A stretch of DNA of 64,000 bases from positions 1 to 64,000 of the forward strand of contig NZ_JAODNM010000126.1 in NCBI RefSeq assembly GCF_025464955.1. The letters are read 5' to 3'. Positions 55,861 to 64,000 of this stretch are shown here, piece after piece. Below the pieces are notes generated by a model. That model was not told the DNA's origin, ran no database searches, and saw only the letters and a list, made by a program, of their open reading frames with translations. This DNA comes from Amycolatopsis sp. (lineage in GTDB: Bacteria > Actinomycetota > Actinomycetes > Mycobacteriales > Pseudonocardiaceae). Both the position numbers and the translations under genes were made by a program. Position 1 is the first letter of the stretch; each line of letters begins with the position of its first letter.

Positions 55861-57540
55861 CTAGTCGCGGGTGAGCTTGCGGTGGGTCACCCGGTGTGGC
55901 CGGGCGGCTTCCGCGCCGAGACGGTTGATCTTGTTCTTCTCGTACCCTTCGAAGTTGCCTTCGAACCAGTACCACTGCGACGGGTTCTCGTCGGTGCCCT
56001 CCCAGGCGAGGATGTGGGTCGCCACCCGGTCGAGGAACCACCGGTCGTGCGAGATGACCACGGCGCAGCCGGGGAACTGTTCGAGCGCGTTCTCCAGCGA
56101 GCCGAGCGTCTCGACGTCCAGGTCGTTCGTCGGTTCGTCCAGCAGGATCAGGTTTCCACCCTGCTTCAGAGTCATCGCCAGGTTCAGCCGGTTGCGCTCG
56201 CCACCGGAGAGCACCCCCGAAGGCTTCTGCTGGTCCGGCCCCTTGAAACCGAAGGCGCTGACGTAGGCCCGGGACGGCATCTCGACCTGCCCGACGTGGA
56301 TGAAGTCGAGCTTGTCCGAAACCACCTCCCACACCGTCTTCTTCGGGTCCAGCAGCCCCTCACGGTTCTGGTCCACATAGGACAGTTTGACCGTCTCGCC
56401 GATCCGGACGAGGCCGTCGTCGGCTTCCTCGAGCCCGACGATGGTCTTGAACAGCGTCGTCTTGCCGACCCCGTTCGGTCCGATGACCCCGACGATGCCG
56501 TTGCGCGGCAGGTCGAACGACAGCCCGTCGATGAGGACCCGGCCGTCGAATCCCTTGCGCAGCTTGTCGACCTCGACCACGACATTGCCCAGGCGCGGGC
56601 CAGGCGGGATCTGGATCTCCTCGAAGTCCAGCTTCCGGTACTTGTCGGCCTCGGCGGCCATCTCCTCGTACCGGTCGAGCCGGGACCGCGACTTGGTCTG
56701 GCGGGCCTTCGCGTTGGACCGCACCCACTCGAGTTCGGTCTTGAGCCGCTTGGCGAGCTTCTGGTCCTTCTTGCCCTGGACCTCGAGGCGTTCCTGCTTC
56801 TTCTCGAGGTAGGTCGAGTAGTTGCCCTCGTAGCCGACGACCCGGCCGCGGTCGATCTCCATGATCCACTCGGCCACGTTGTCCAGGAAGTACCGGTCGT
56901 GCGTGACGGCCAGGACGGCGCCAGGGTAGGTGGACAGGAACTGCTCCAGCCAGAGCACGCTCTCGGCGTCCAAATGGTTGGTGGGCTCGTCGAGCAGCAG
57001 CAGGTCCGGGCTGGACAGCAGCAGCTTGCACAGCGCCACGCGGCGGCGCTCACCACCGGAAAGGTGGCCGACGCCCTCCTCCGGCGGGGGACAGCGCAGC
57101 GCGTCCATGGCCTGCTCGAGCATGGAGTCGATCTCCCAGGCGTCCCCGTGGTCGAGATCCTCCTGGAGCTGCCCCATCTCCTCCATCAGCTCGTCGCTGT
57201 AGTCGGTCTCCATCAGCTTGGCGATCTCGTTGTACCGGTCGAGTTTGACCTTGATGTCGCCCAGGCCCTCTTCGACGTTGCCGCGCACGGTCTTTTCCTC
57301 GTTGAGGACCGGCTCCTGCATCAGGATGCCCACCGACGCCCCCGGTTTCAGGACGGCCTCGCCGTTGCTGGCGTTCTCCAACCCGGCCATGATCTTGAGC
57401 ACGGTGGACTTTCCAGCACCGTTGGGACCGACAACGCCGATCTTGGCTCCGGGGAAGAACGCGGTGCTGACATCGTCGAGGATGACCTTGTCCCCGACGG
57501 TCTTGCGCACCTTTTGCATCGTGTAGATGTACTCGGCCAT
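55861..57540 (-). CDS. Energy-dependent translational throttle protein EttA (ABC-F)
   Basis: The product is 559 residues with two ABC domains and no membrane segments. Walker A copies are GVVGPNGAGKSTVLKI and VIGPNGVGKTTLFKT; signature motifs are HLSGGERRRVALC and VLSGGERNRLNLA; Walker B copies are LLLLDEPTNHLD and LILLDEPTNDLD. The linker (LEVQGKKDQKLAKRLKTELE) is the P-site tRNA interaction motif of ABC-F proteins. EttA binds the ribosomal E site and gates elongation by ATP/ADP state. Confidence 0.93.
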   Translation of the reverse strand: MAEYIYTMQKVRKTVGDKVILDDVSTAFFPGAKIGVVGPNGAGKSTVLKIMAGLENASNGEAVLKPGASVGILMQEPVLNEEKTVRGNVEEGLGDIKVKLDRYNEIAKLMETDYSDELMEEMGQLQEDLDHGDAWEIDSMLEQAMDALRCPPPEEGVGHLSGGERRRVALCKLLLSSPDLLLLDEPTNHLDAESVLWLEQFLSTYPGAVLAVTHDRYFLDNVAEWIMEIDRGRVVGYEGNYSTYLEKKQERLEVQGKKDQKLAKRLKTELEWVRSNAKARQTKSRSRLDRYEEMAAEADKYRKLDFEEIQIPPGPRLGNVVVEVDKLRKGFDGRVLIDGLSFDLPRNGIVGVIGPNGVGKTTLFKTIVGLEEADDGLVRIGETVKLSYVDQNREGLLDPKKTVWEVVSDKLDFIHVGQVEMPSRAYVSAFGFKGPDQQKPSGVLSGGERNRLNLAMTLKQGGNLILLDEPTNDLDVETLGSLENALEQFPGCAVVISHDRWFLDRVATHILAWEGTDENPSQWYWFEGNFEGYEKNKINRLGAEAARPHRVTHRKLTRD

Positions 57541-57684
57541 GCGAGCGATCGTAGAGCGAGCTCGCGGAGGGCTCGACGGCGGTCACCACAGCTCTACCGA
57601 CCGTAAGGCCGCGATCACTACCCGGCCGGGCCCGGTGCCGCGCGAAACGCCGACGCCACCAGCGCTCCCGCGTCTCCCCCGCAC

Positions 57685-58161
57685 TCATGCGGCGGACACC
57701 CCCGCACCCTCGCCGACAAGCGCGTTCTCGGCACCGGCCGGGCGCGGTCCGGGCAGCGGGCGCCACGCCCGGAACTCGGGTCGCTCGATCGGACGGGGCC
57801 TGCGGACGCGTTGCACGACCGCCGTGCACCGGTTGAGGTTCGGCCCCACGGCCGAGGCCTCAAGCTCAGGTACAGGACGAGACTGTTCGGTGTCGGCCGG
57901 GCCGCCGGTGAACAGCCGGCCGGTGACGATGACCGGGTCGCCCTTGGTGAGCGAGCTGTGGACGGCCTCGGCGAGTTTGCGCCAACAGGTCACCCTGACC
58001 GACAGGTGGCGCCCGTCGATCCAGTCGCCGCTTCCCCTGTCCCGTCGGCGTTCCGTACTGCGCACCCAGAAGCTGACGACGTCGTGCCCGTTCGACGTCG
58101 AGCGCGTCAGCTCGCTGGCGACGCTGCCGACCAACGTGACCGTGGTCTCCCCTACCGCCAT
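57685..58161 (-). CDS. Single-stranded DNA-binding protein paralogue
   Basis: The product is 158 residues. An OB-fold SSB domain is seen at residues 1-110: TTVTLVGSVASELTRSTSNG, VVSFWVRSTERRRDRGSGDW, SVRVTCWRKLAEAVHSSLTK, GDPVIVTGRLFTGG. The C-terminus (LVGEGAGVSAA) lacks the acidic tip that canonical SSB uses to recruit partners, so this is a second SSB rather than the replicative one. I recall an SSB-like gene (Rv2478c) at the same place in M. tuberculosis. Confidence 0.85.
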   Translation of the reverse strand: MAVGETTVTLVGSVASELTRSTSNGHDVVSFWVRSTERRRDRGSGDWIDGRHLSVRVTCWRKLAEAVHSSLTKGDPVIVTGRLFTGGPADTEQSRPVPELEASAVGPNLNRCTAVVQRVRRPRPIERPEFRAWRPLPGPRPAGAENALVGEGAGVSAA

Positions 58162-58358
58162 GATCCTGATCCCTTCCCCTTCACGGTGCCGGGGCCTGCT
58201 GCCGCCGGCGAGGCGTGAACCCAGCTTGCGTCAGCGTGAAGGGGAAAAGGGCGTGCTCGGCCAATCTGTGGACAACTGGCGGCGCGGGTGAACAACTCGC
58301 CGCGGTCCGGCCGGCGAAGGCGGGAAATGTCGGAGGCCTGTGGTAGCGCTCTCCGGAC

Positions 58359-60377
58359 TCACTCGGTCGGTTTGCCGCCGGACATCTGACGCAGCATCTC
58401 GTTGTAGGCGTTGAGGTCCTCGTCACCAGTGACCTCCTCGCGGCGGTCCTTGCGGCGCGCCTCGCGGTCGTCGGCGCGCGACCACTGCACCAGCAACGCG
58501 ATGAGTACGAGCAGCACCGGGATCTCCCCCGAGGCCCATGCGATGCCGCCGCCGAGCCGCTGGTCGGAGAGCAGGTCGCTGACCCACGGCAGTTTCACCG
58601 ACCGGTAGAACTGCTCGCCGATGACGGTCTGCATGCTCATCAGGATCACCCCGAAGAACGCGTGGAACGGCATGGCACCGAACATCATGCCCAGCTTGCC
58701 CAGGTGCGGAATCCGGCGCGGGGCGGGATCCACCCCGATCACCGGCCAGTAGAACAGGTAGCCGGTCAGCAGGAAGTGGAGGTTCATCAAGATGTGTGCC
58801 CAGTGGTAGTCCAACGCCGAGTCGAACAGCCCGGAGAAGTACAGCGCGTAGAACGACCCGACGAAAAGCACGAGCGCGATAATCGGATGGGTGAGGAACC
58901 TGGACACCGGTGAGTGCACGGCGGCCAGCAGCCACTCACGCGGTCCCGGCGGCTGCCCCTTGCCCGCGGCAGGCAGTGACCGCAGCGCCAGGGTGACCGG
59001 TCCGCCGAGCACGAACAGCACCGGCGTCACCATCGCCAGGAGCATGTGCTGACCCATGTGCACGCTGAACATGGCCGGCGCGTACCGGCCGATGCCGGAA
59101 GAAGTGCCCATCAGCAGCACGAAACAGCCGGCGAGCCACGCGATCGTCCGGCCCACCGGCCACTTGTCGCCGCGACGCCGAAGCCGCCGGACACCCGCCA
59201 GGTAGAGCCAGGCCAGCACCAGCGCGGCGGTGCCGAAGATCAGGTCGAAGCGCCAGTCGAACAGCAGCCGCCCGACCGTCGGCGGCCCGTCGAGGTTGTA
59301 GCCGATGAGCAGTTCGGTGTTCGAGGGCTGGGTGAAGCTCTCGGCGGGCGGCGGGGTGCGTGCCAGGCCGCTCGCAATGCCGAGGGTGACGAACATCAGC
59401 AGCACTTCGACCGACGCGAGCCTGAGCAGCTGCCGCCCGCTGCCTCCGTCGACGAGCGGGCGCACCCCGCGCTGCCTCTGCTGATGCCCGAACACGCCCA
59501 GCAGGAGCAGCGCGACGATCTTCGCGACGACGAGCAGTCCGTAGTCGGTGGTGAGCAGGTCGGACACCGAGATCCGCACCAGCGCGTTGATCACCCCGGA
59601 GATCGCCATCACGATCCAGCACACGAGCGCGAGGCGGGAGAAGCGACGAGCGGCGAGCGCCAAGTTCGTGCCCTTGCGCCAGCCCAGCGCGAGCACCGCG
59701 ATCAACCCGCCGACCCACAGCGCGGCGGCGATCAGGTGGAACAGCAGGCTGTTGGTGGCCATGTCGTGGGAACCGCCGCTGGCCGAGTGGCCGGTGACCG
59801 CGACCGGGACGAGCCCGCCCACGGCCAGGAAGAACAGCGCGGTGGTCCACCCCCAGGACAGCGCGAGGCGGCAGCCGACGGCGAGGACCAGCGCGATCAC
59901 GGCGGTGAACACCCAGGCCTTGGGCTGCTCGATCGCGTCGACGAGCTCCACCAGCGTGGTCGGGTTCAGCACCTCCGCCACCGGCTTGCCGGCGCCGTCG
60001 GCGGCGGTGAACACCACGGACGCCACCGAGGTGACGAACCACGCCCACGCCGCGACGTTGGCGGTCCGCAGCGCGCCATACCCGTCCGGCGCCAGCGTCC
60101 CGGACTCCTGCGGCGGCACCAGGAACGCCGCGAGCAGCAAGGAACCGACACACACCACGGACGCGGCCTCGGCCAGCACCCGGACCGCCGTGCTGCCGTA
60201 CCGCGTGACGAGCCCGGGGTCGGTGAGCCCGGTGACCAGGGCGCCCGCGCCGCCGGTGAGCGCGACCAGGCCGACCGCCACCATCGCCGCGATCACGACG
60301 CCGACGGAGATCAGTGGCAGCACACTCGCCCGGCCACGGGGGGTGGTCACATCGTCAGAAGGCAAGTCAGAAGGCAC
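58359..60377 (-). CDS. CopD/CtaG copper and cytochrome oxidase assembly membrane protein
   Basis: The product is 672 residues with about 15 membrane helices. The first half is a CopD-like domain (SHDMATNSLLFHLIAAALWV, GGLIAVLALGW, ARRFSRLALVCWIVM). The second half is a caa3-type CtaG domain (FSVHMGQHMLLAMVTPVLFV, LGGPVTLALRSL, HILMNLHFLLTGYLFYWPV). His-rich helices suit copper handling. It probably supplies copper to the aa3 oxidase. It is downstream of the SSB gene on the other side of a 197-bp gap, which holds a TGTGGACAA box. Confidence 0.88.
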   Translation of the reverse strand: MPSDLPSDDVTTPRGRASVLPLISVGVVIAAMVAVGLVALTGGAGALVTGLTDPGLVTRYGSTAVRVLAEAASVVCVGSLLLAAFLVPPQESGTLAPDGYGALRTANVAAWAWFVTSVASVVFTAADGAGKPVAEVLNPTTLVELVDAIEQPKAWVFTAVIALVLAVGCRLALSWGWTTALFFLAVGGLVPVAVTGHSASGGSHDMATNSLLFHLIAAALWVGGLIAVLALGWRKGTNLALAARRFSRLALVCWIVMAISGVINALVRISVSDLLTTDYGLLVVAKIVALLLLGVFGHQQRQRGVRPLVDGGSGRQLLRLASVEVLLMFVTLGIASGLARTPPPAESFTQPSNTELLIGYNLDGPPTVGRLLFDWRFDLIFGTAALVLAWLYLAGVRRLRRRGDKWPVGRTIAWLAGCFVLLMGTSSGIGRYAPAMFSVHMGQHMLLAMVTPVLFVLGGPVTLALRSLPAAGKGQPPGPREWLLAAVHSPVSRFLTHPIIALVLFVGSFYALYFSGLFDSALDYHWAHILMNLHFLLTGYLFYWPVIGVDPAPRRIPHLGKLGMMFGAMPFHAFFGVILMSMQTVIGEQFYRSVKLPWVSDLLSDQRLGGGIAWASGEIPVLLVLIALLVQWSRADDREARRKDRREEVTGDEDLNAYNEMLRQMSGGKPTE

Positions 60378-60439
60378 GTCACGAGGGTAGGCCGGGCGTG
60401 CCTGCGCCGGTCCGCGGGTTCGGCGGGCAAGATGGGTTC

Positions 60440-61081
60440 GTGCGGATCATCCTGTTACGGCATGCGCAATCGCTGGGCAATGTGGACGAACTGGCCTATA
60501 CCCGGATTCCCGACCACGCGCTGCCGCTCACCGAAACCGGCACCCTCCAGGCGAAGCTGGCCGGCCCGATCGTCACGAAACTGCTCGAAGGCCAGCGCGC
60601 GGCGGTGTACGTGAGCCCGTACCTGCGGACCAGGGAAACGTTGCGGCTGCTCGACATCGGCCCGTCGTGCGAGCGGATCGTGCCGGAGCCGCGGTTGCGC
60701 GAGCAGGACTGGGGCAACCTGCAGGACCCCGCCGACCAGGAGATCCAGCAGCGCCTGCGCCATGAGTTCGGCCACTTCTTCTACCGGCTGCCGTTCGGCG
60801 AATCGGGCGCCGACGTCGACGACCGGGTCGCGGCGTTCCTGTCCGACCTCCGGACCACCGGTCACGAGCATCCCGCCACTGTGGTGATCGTCTCGCACGG
60901 ACTGACCATCCGGTTGCTGTGCCGCCGCCTGTTCGGCTGGAGTGTCGACCTGTTCGAGTCGCTGTCGAACCTCGACACCTGCGAGTACCGGGTGGTGGAG
61001 CACGTCAACGGGAAATGGACCCTCGACCGGCCGTTCCGGCAGTGGCGGCTCTCCCCGGACGGCGCCACACAGGCGCACTAG
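60440..61081 (+). CDS. Histidine phosphatase (phosphoglycerate mutase-like)
   Basis: The product is 213 residues from a GTG at 60440. The catalytic motif LLRHAQSLGNVDE (LRHA in place of the usual LRHG) is at residues 5-17, YVSPYLRTRETLRLL follows, and the second His is in TVVIVSHGLTIRLLCRRLFG. The substrate is unknown. It is divergent from the CtaG/CopD gene and overlaps the convergent MFS gene by 4 bp. Confidence 0.82.
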   Translation: MRIILLRHAQSLGNVDELAYTRIPDHALPLTETGTLQAKLAGPIVTKLLEGQRAAVYVSPYLRTRETLRLLDIGPSCERIVPEPRLREQDWGNLQDPADQEIQQRLRHEFGHFFYRLPFGESGADVDDRVAAFLSDLRTTGHEHPATVVIVSHGLTIRLLCRRLFGWSVDLFESLSNLDTCEYRVVEHVNGKWTLDRPFRQWRLSPDGATQAH

Positions 61082-62250
61082 ACAAGGCTGTGTTCCTTGT
61101 CCCGCGACCGCGCGGCGGCGATCGCGGCGGGGGCGATGAGCGCACCGATGAAGCCGACCACGACGAACGACGCCGACAGCGTCGTCAGCTGGGCGATCGC
61201 GCCGATCACCGGGGGGCCGATCAGGAAGCCGCTGTACGCGATCGTGGTGACGAAGGCGAGCTCGCGCTCTCCCCCGCTGTCGTCGGCCCGTTTCCCAGCA
61301 GCGCCGGCCAAGCTGAGCGCGATCGGGAACGCCGCCGCGAGTCCGGCGCCGGCCAGCACGAATCCGACGTAGGCGACAGCGGCACTGGGTACGAGTGCGG
61401 CCGCGAGCAGGCCGGCAGCCGCGACCGCGGAACCCGAAGCAAGCGTGCGCGTCGGACCGAACCGGCGTTGCGCCCAGCCTCCGCCGAGCCTGGCCAACGC
61501 CATCGCGAGCGCGAACCCGGAGAAGGCCAGCGCGGCGGCACCTTGGCTCATCGCGTGCCGGGTGACCATCAGCAAGGCAGACCAATCGGCACTGGCGCCT
61601 TCGGCGACGGCGGAGCACAACGCGACCACGGCCAGCAGCCAGAGCACGGGACGGCGCAGCGGCGTGACCTTCGGCGCCGGCGCCCGCTCGGCGGTCGGGT
61701 GGGGTGCGGTGTTCGGCACGGCGCGCATGACCGCCAGCACGACCAGTGCCATGACGATGCCCGCGATCAGCAGATGGCGCGTGGGCGACAGGTGCGTCCC
61801 GGCGGCCAGCCCCGCGGCAAGCGAGCCGGCCAGGGCGCCAAAACTGTATCCAGCGTGGAACGAGGGCATGATCGGCAGGCCGAGCCTGCGCTCGACGCTC
61901 ACCGCGGCGATGTTCATCGCGACGTCCATCATGCCGACGGACATCCCGAAGCCGAACAACGCGACAGCCAGCCAGGGCACCGACCCCGCGCTGCCGAGCA
62001 GCGGCATGACGATCGCGACCATGATCGTCGACACCGCGACGACCACCCGCGCGCCGAACCGTTCGATCACCCGACCGGCGGCAGAGGCCGACAGGATCAT
62101 GCCGACGCTGCTGCCCAGTAGCGCCAGCCCGAGCGAACCGGGCACGGCGCCGACCTGCTCGGTCAGGGCTGGGACGCGAGGCGCCCAGGAACCGACCCCC
62201 GCACCGTTGATCGCGAAGACCACGAAGACGGCCGTCCGTTGCGAGACCAC
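61078..62250 (-). CDS. MFS transporter
   Basis: The product is 390 residues from a GTG at 62250 (GGAAGGGGG upstream). It has about 12 hydrophobic helices. NGAGVGSWAPRVPALTEQVG and AGRVIERFGARVVVAVSTIM (motif A region between helices 2 and 3) place it with YbjJ-like sugar or drug exporters. It is divergent from a LacI-family regulator with a shared 84-bp gap holding a perfect palindrome. Confidence 0.85.
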   Translation of the reverse strand: MVSQRTAVFVVFAINGAGVGSWAPRVPALTEQVGAVPGSLGLALLGSSVGMILSASAAGRVIERFGARVVVAVSTIMVAIVMPLLGSAGSVPWLAVALFGFGMSVGMMDVAMNIAAVSVERRLGLPIMPSFHAGYSFGALAGSLAAGLAAGTHLSPTRHLLIAGIVMALVVLAVMRAVPNTAPHPTAERAPAPKVTPLRRPVLWLLAVVALCSAVAEGASADWSALLMVTRHAMSQGAAALAFSGFALAMALARLGGGWAQRRFGPTRTLASGSAVAAAGLLAAALVPSAAVAYVGFVLAGAGLAAAFPIALSLAGAAGKRADDSGGERELAFVTTIAYSGFLIGPPVIGAIAQLTTLSASFVVVGFIGALIAPAAIAAARSRDKEHSLV

Positions 62251-62285
62251 CGCACCCCCTTCCGAAGAACCTTGTCCCAGAATGA

Positions 62286-62299
62286 CTGAAGCGCTTCAG
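62286..62299. promoter_or_regulatory. LacI-family operator
   Basis: CTGAAGCGCTTCAG is a 14-bp perfect palindrome with the central CG step typical of LacI/GalR operators. It lies between the MFS gene (start 62250) and the lacI-like gene (start 62335), so it may control both. Confidence 0.75.
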
Positions 62300-62334
62300 A
62301 AAGTCCAACGGGTAGTTCGCACTAGACTGTCCGG

Positions 62335-63420
62335 GTGACCAACACGCGACGGCGACGACCGACTCTCGACGACGTCGCCGGGGCCGTGGGCGTGTCGAGG
62401 GCAACGGTGTCGAACGCCTACAACCGGCCGGATCAGCTGTCGTCGGATCTGCGTACGGAGGTCCTGCGCGCGGCGAAACGACTGGGGTACGCGGGCCCGA
62501 ACCCGACAGCCCGCAGTCTCGCCACCAACCGGACCGGCGCGATCGCGTTCATGCTCGACGCCGGGCTGTCCGCCGCGTTCTCCGATCCCGCGTTATCGAT
62601 CACCCTCGATGCGCTGGCCAGTGCGGTGGACCCCGAAGGCCACGCGCTACTGCTGCTTCCCGGCGGCGAGGACGGCGGGCCGCGGGTCGACCGCGTGCTG
62701 GCCGCGCAGGCCGACATCGCGGTCACGTACTCGCTGGCGGACGGCGCGCCCGCGCTCCGGGCGATCCGGGACCGAGGGCTCCCGCTGGTCACGATCGACC
62801 ACGGGCCGATCCCGGGCGCCGCGAGGGTCAATATCGACGACCGCGGAGGCGCGGTGGCCGCGGCTCGGCACCTGGTGGACCTGGGGCACCGCCGCTTCGC
62901 CATCCTGACGGCCCCGTGCTTCTCCTCGCCGGTCGGCGGCCCGATCGAGGCAATCGAAACCGAGGCCGGCCGGTTCCACTACTACCGGGAACGCATGGCC
63001 GGCTACCTGGAAACCCTGGCCGGGGCCGGGATCGACACCGGCAGCGTGCCCATCTGGGAGGCGGCGGGATCCTCGACGGAGGAAGTCGTGCCCGGCGCCC
63101 GCGACCTGCTCGAACGCCACCCGCGGCCGACCGCGGTGCTGTGCTTGTCCGACCAGCTGGCGCCCGGCGTGCTTTCGGCGGCCAGGCAGCTCGGGATCAG
63201 CGTGCCAGGGGACCTGTCCGTGGTGGGCTTCGATGACGCTCCGGCAGCACGCTGGTCGGATCCGACGCTGACCACGGTCCGCCAGGACCTGGTCGGCAAA
63301 GGCCGGCTGGCCGGCGAAGCGGTCGTACGGATGCTGTCGGGCCATCGGACACCCGCGCCCACCACCCTCGACGTCGAACTGGTGATCCGCGGGTCGACCG
63401 GCCCGGCGCCCAAGCGTTAG
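62335..63420 (+). CDS. LacI-family transcriptional regulator
   Basis: The product is 361 residues. The HTH is at the N-terminus: PTLDDVAGAVGVSRATVSNA, YNRPDQLSSDLRTEVLRAA and GPNPTARSLATNRTGAIAFM (hinge helix region). The periplasmic-binding-like domain follows, with VNIDDRGGAVAAARHLVDLG, PTAVLCLSDQLAPGVLSAA and GDLSVVGFDDAPAARWSDP. A TAGACT -10 candidate at 62323-62328 leaves almost no leader before the GTG, so it is probably leaderless. It likely represses the divergent transporter; the inducer is unknown. Confidence 0.88.
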   Translation: MTNTRRRRPTLDDVAGAVGVSRATVSNAYNRPDQLSSDLRTEVLRAAKRLGYAGPNPTARSLATNRTGAIAFMLDAGLSAAFSDPALSITLDALASAVDPEGHALLLLPGGEDGGPRVDRVLAAQADIAVTYSLADGAPALRAIRDRGLPLVTIDHGPIPGAARVNIDDRGGAVAAARHLVDLGHRRFAILTAPCFSSPVGGPIEAIETEAGRFHYYRERMAGYLETLAGAGIDTGSVPIWEAAGSSTEEVVPGARDLLERHPRPTAVLCLSDQLAPGVLSAARQLGISVPGDLSVVGFDDAPAARWSDPTLTTVRQDLVGKGRLAGEAVVRMLSGHRTPAPTTLDVELVIRGSTGPAPKR

Positions 63421-63456
63421 CACGCCCCCGGACCCTCAACAAGCCCTTCCGGCAAT

Positions 63457-63507
63457 CTGTGGATAAGCACGCCCCGATCGGGGGAGGTTGCAGCCACTTA
63501 TCCACAG
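63457..63507. promoter_or_regulatory. Two inverted consensus DnaA boxes
   Basis: TGTGGATAA at 63458-63466 and TTATCCACA at 63498-63506 are perfect, inverted copies of the DnaA box, inside 11-base arms CTGTGGATAAG / CTTATCCACAG. They lie between the LacI-family gene and the secreted-protein gene. No origin genes are near, so they may titrate DnaA, or the pair may be a hairpin terminator. Confidence 0.55.
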
Positions 63508-63616
63508 AAGTGAAATTGCGGGCTGACAACCACCCATTCCCCGGGCATCGTCAAAGGCATCACAATCGACCGCGGTCATCGGAAATACCGCGACCATTCT
63601 GGGGGAGATCACACCC

Positions 63617-64000
63617 ATGTCACGCTATCCGCTCCGTGTCCGCTCGTACCTGCCGAAGATGCTGCTGCTCGCCGTCGCCACTGTCCTGGGCACCGCCGGC
63701 GTGGCGCAGGCTTCGCCAGGAGCACCAGGCGGGCAGCCTCCCGAGGCAGGCTGCGAGCAGGGTCAGTTCTGCAGTTGGCCGGGCGAGTTCTATTCCGGCC
63801 AACCCCAGACTTTCGACCTGCGAACAGCCAATCCCGGTGAATGCATCCCACTGCCCGACAATTTCGACGGCCACTCTTTCGTGAACAAGATGAGCCGCCT
63901 GATCTCGGTGTACGAAGGCCGCGACTGCTCGACCGAAGGCGACTTCACCACCTACCCCGGCGGCGGCACGTTCGTACCCCAAGCACCGTTCGTCGTCCGG
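63617..64000 (+). CDS. Secreted protein, peptidase inhibitor I36-like (partial)
   Basis: 128 residues are visible and the frame is open at the window end. The ATG at 63617 follows GGGGAGAT. A signal peptide (MLLLAVATVLGTAGVAQA, cut near residue 32) is followed by AGCEQGQFCSWPGEFYSG and a Cys-containing repeat ending RLISVYEGRDCSTEGDF. This Cys and aromatic pattern is that of the beta/gamma-crystallin-like peptidase inhibitor family I36 of actinomycetes. It is probably exported and disulphide-bonded. Confidence 0.75.
   Translation, partial: MSRYPLRVRSYLPKMLLLAVATVLGTAGVAQASPGAPGGQPPEAGCEQGQFCSWPGEFYSGQPQTFDLRTANPGECIPLPDNFDGHSFVNKMSRLISVYEGRDCSTEGDFTTYPGGGTFVPQAPFVVR

Noticed and set aside
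55882..57606. 574-codon plus-strand frame opposite ettA
   Set aside because: It is the mirror of a highly conserved ABC-F protein and has no features of its own.

Overview
The window reads as high-GC actinobacterial chromosome, most likely Pseudonocardiaceae and Amycolatopsis-like. Reasons: GTG starts are frequent, third codon positions are GC-rich, ctaJ, a DUF5130 gene, a 180-kDa-type glutamate dehydrogenase, a group II truncated globin and a Rv2466c-like thiol protein are present, and the order of many right-hand genes matches what I recall of Mycobacterium tuberculosis Rv2464c to Rv2478c.

Region 1 (1-3650) is a graveyard at the 3' side of a tRNA-Pro locus. It holds a frameshifted membrane-protein gene, an intact two-helix membrane protein, the first 87 codons of a superfamily II helicase, the 3' part of an IS4-type transposase with an internal stop, and the C-terminal part of a large serine recombinase with one frameshift. 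The recombinase frame runs straight into a 46-bp copy of the tRNA-Pro 3' end.

Region 2 (3651-27617, about 24 kb) is an integrated actinomycete integrative and conjugative element (AICE). A 46-bp direct repeat bounds it; the right copy is the 3' end of an intact tRNA-Pro(TGG) gene. From left to right it carries: a phosphotransferase cargo gene and an HTH/TPR regulator; a GntR regulator and an excisionase-like protein; an island of very small genes with a tandem paralogous family; a tightly overlapping run of small membrane and zinc-binding proteins that includes an SsgA-like protein and an RRQRL-type zinc protein; a Spd-like membrane protein; a TraB/FtsK-type DNA translocase followed by seven copies of an octamer (candidate transfer site); more small genes and a lipoprotein HNH nuclease; a primase-polymerase; a DUF1643 / C5-methyltransferase / P-loop kinase cluster; an AAA+ helicase followed by eleven copies of another octamer and a 23-bp hairpin (candidate origin); and xis and int. 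The layout fits a double-stranded-DNA conjugation system of the TraB type with primase-polymerase-based replication and tyrosine-recombinase integration.

Region 3 (27618-64000) is ordinary chromosome. It has tRNA-Pro and tRNA-Gly; a flavin-type monooxygenase plus NTF2-like pair under a KstR-like operator; a Gly-rich membrane protein; nei-rpiB; comB and a metallo-beta-lactamase-fold hydrolase; prfC; a Rv2466c-like protein; pepN; DUF5130-ctaJ; a striking GTRVT-repeat protein; an HNH protein; mscS, glbO and a GH13 glucosidase; a secreted protease; an HTH regulator; a gdh-thioesterase-hypothetical operon; a TPR/disordered protein; ettA; an SSB paralogue; a CtaG/CopD copper and cytochrome-oxidase assembly protein; a histidine phosphatase; an MFS exporter divergent from a LacI regulator; and the start of a secreted inhibitor-like protein cut by the window end. 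Several convergent or terminal gene ends carry long perfect hairpins.

All functional calls rest on reading the sequence and on family knowledge from memory. No search or alignment was run.
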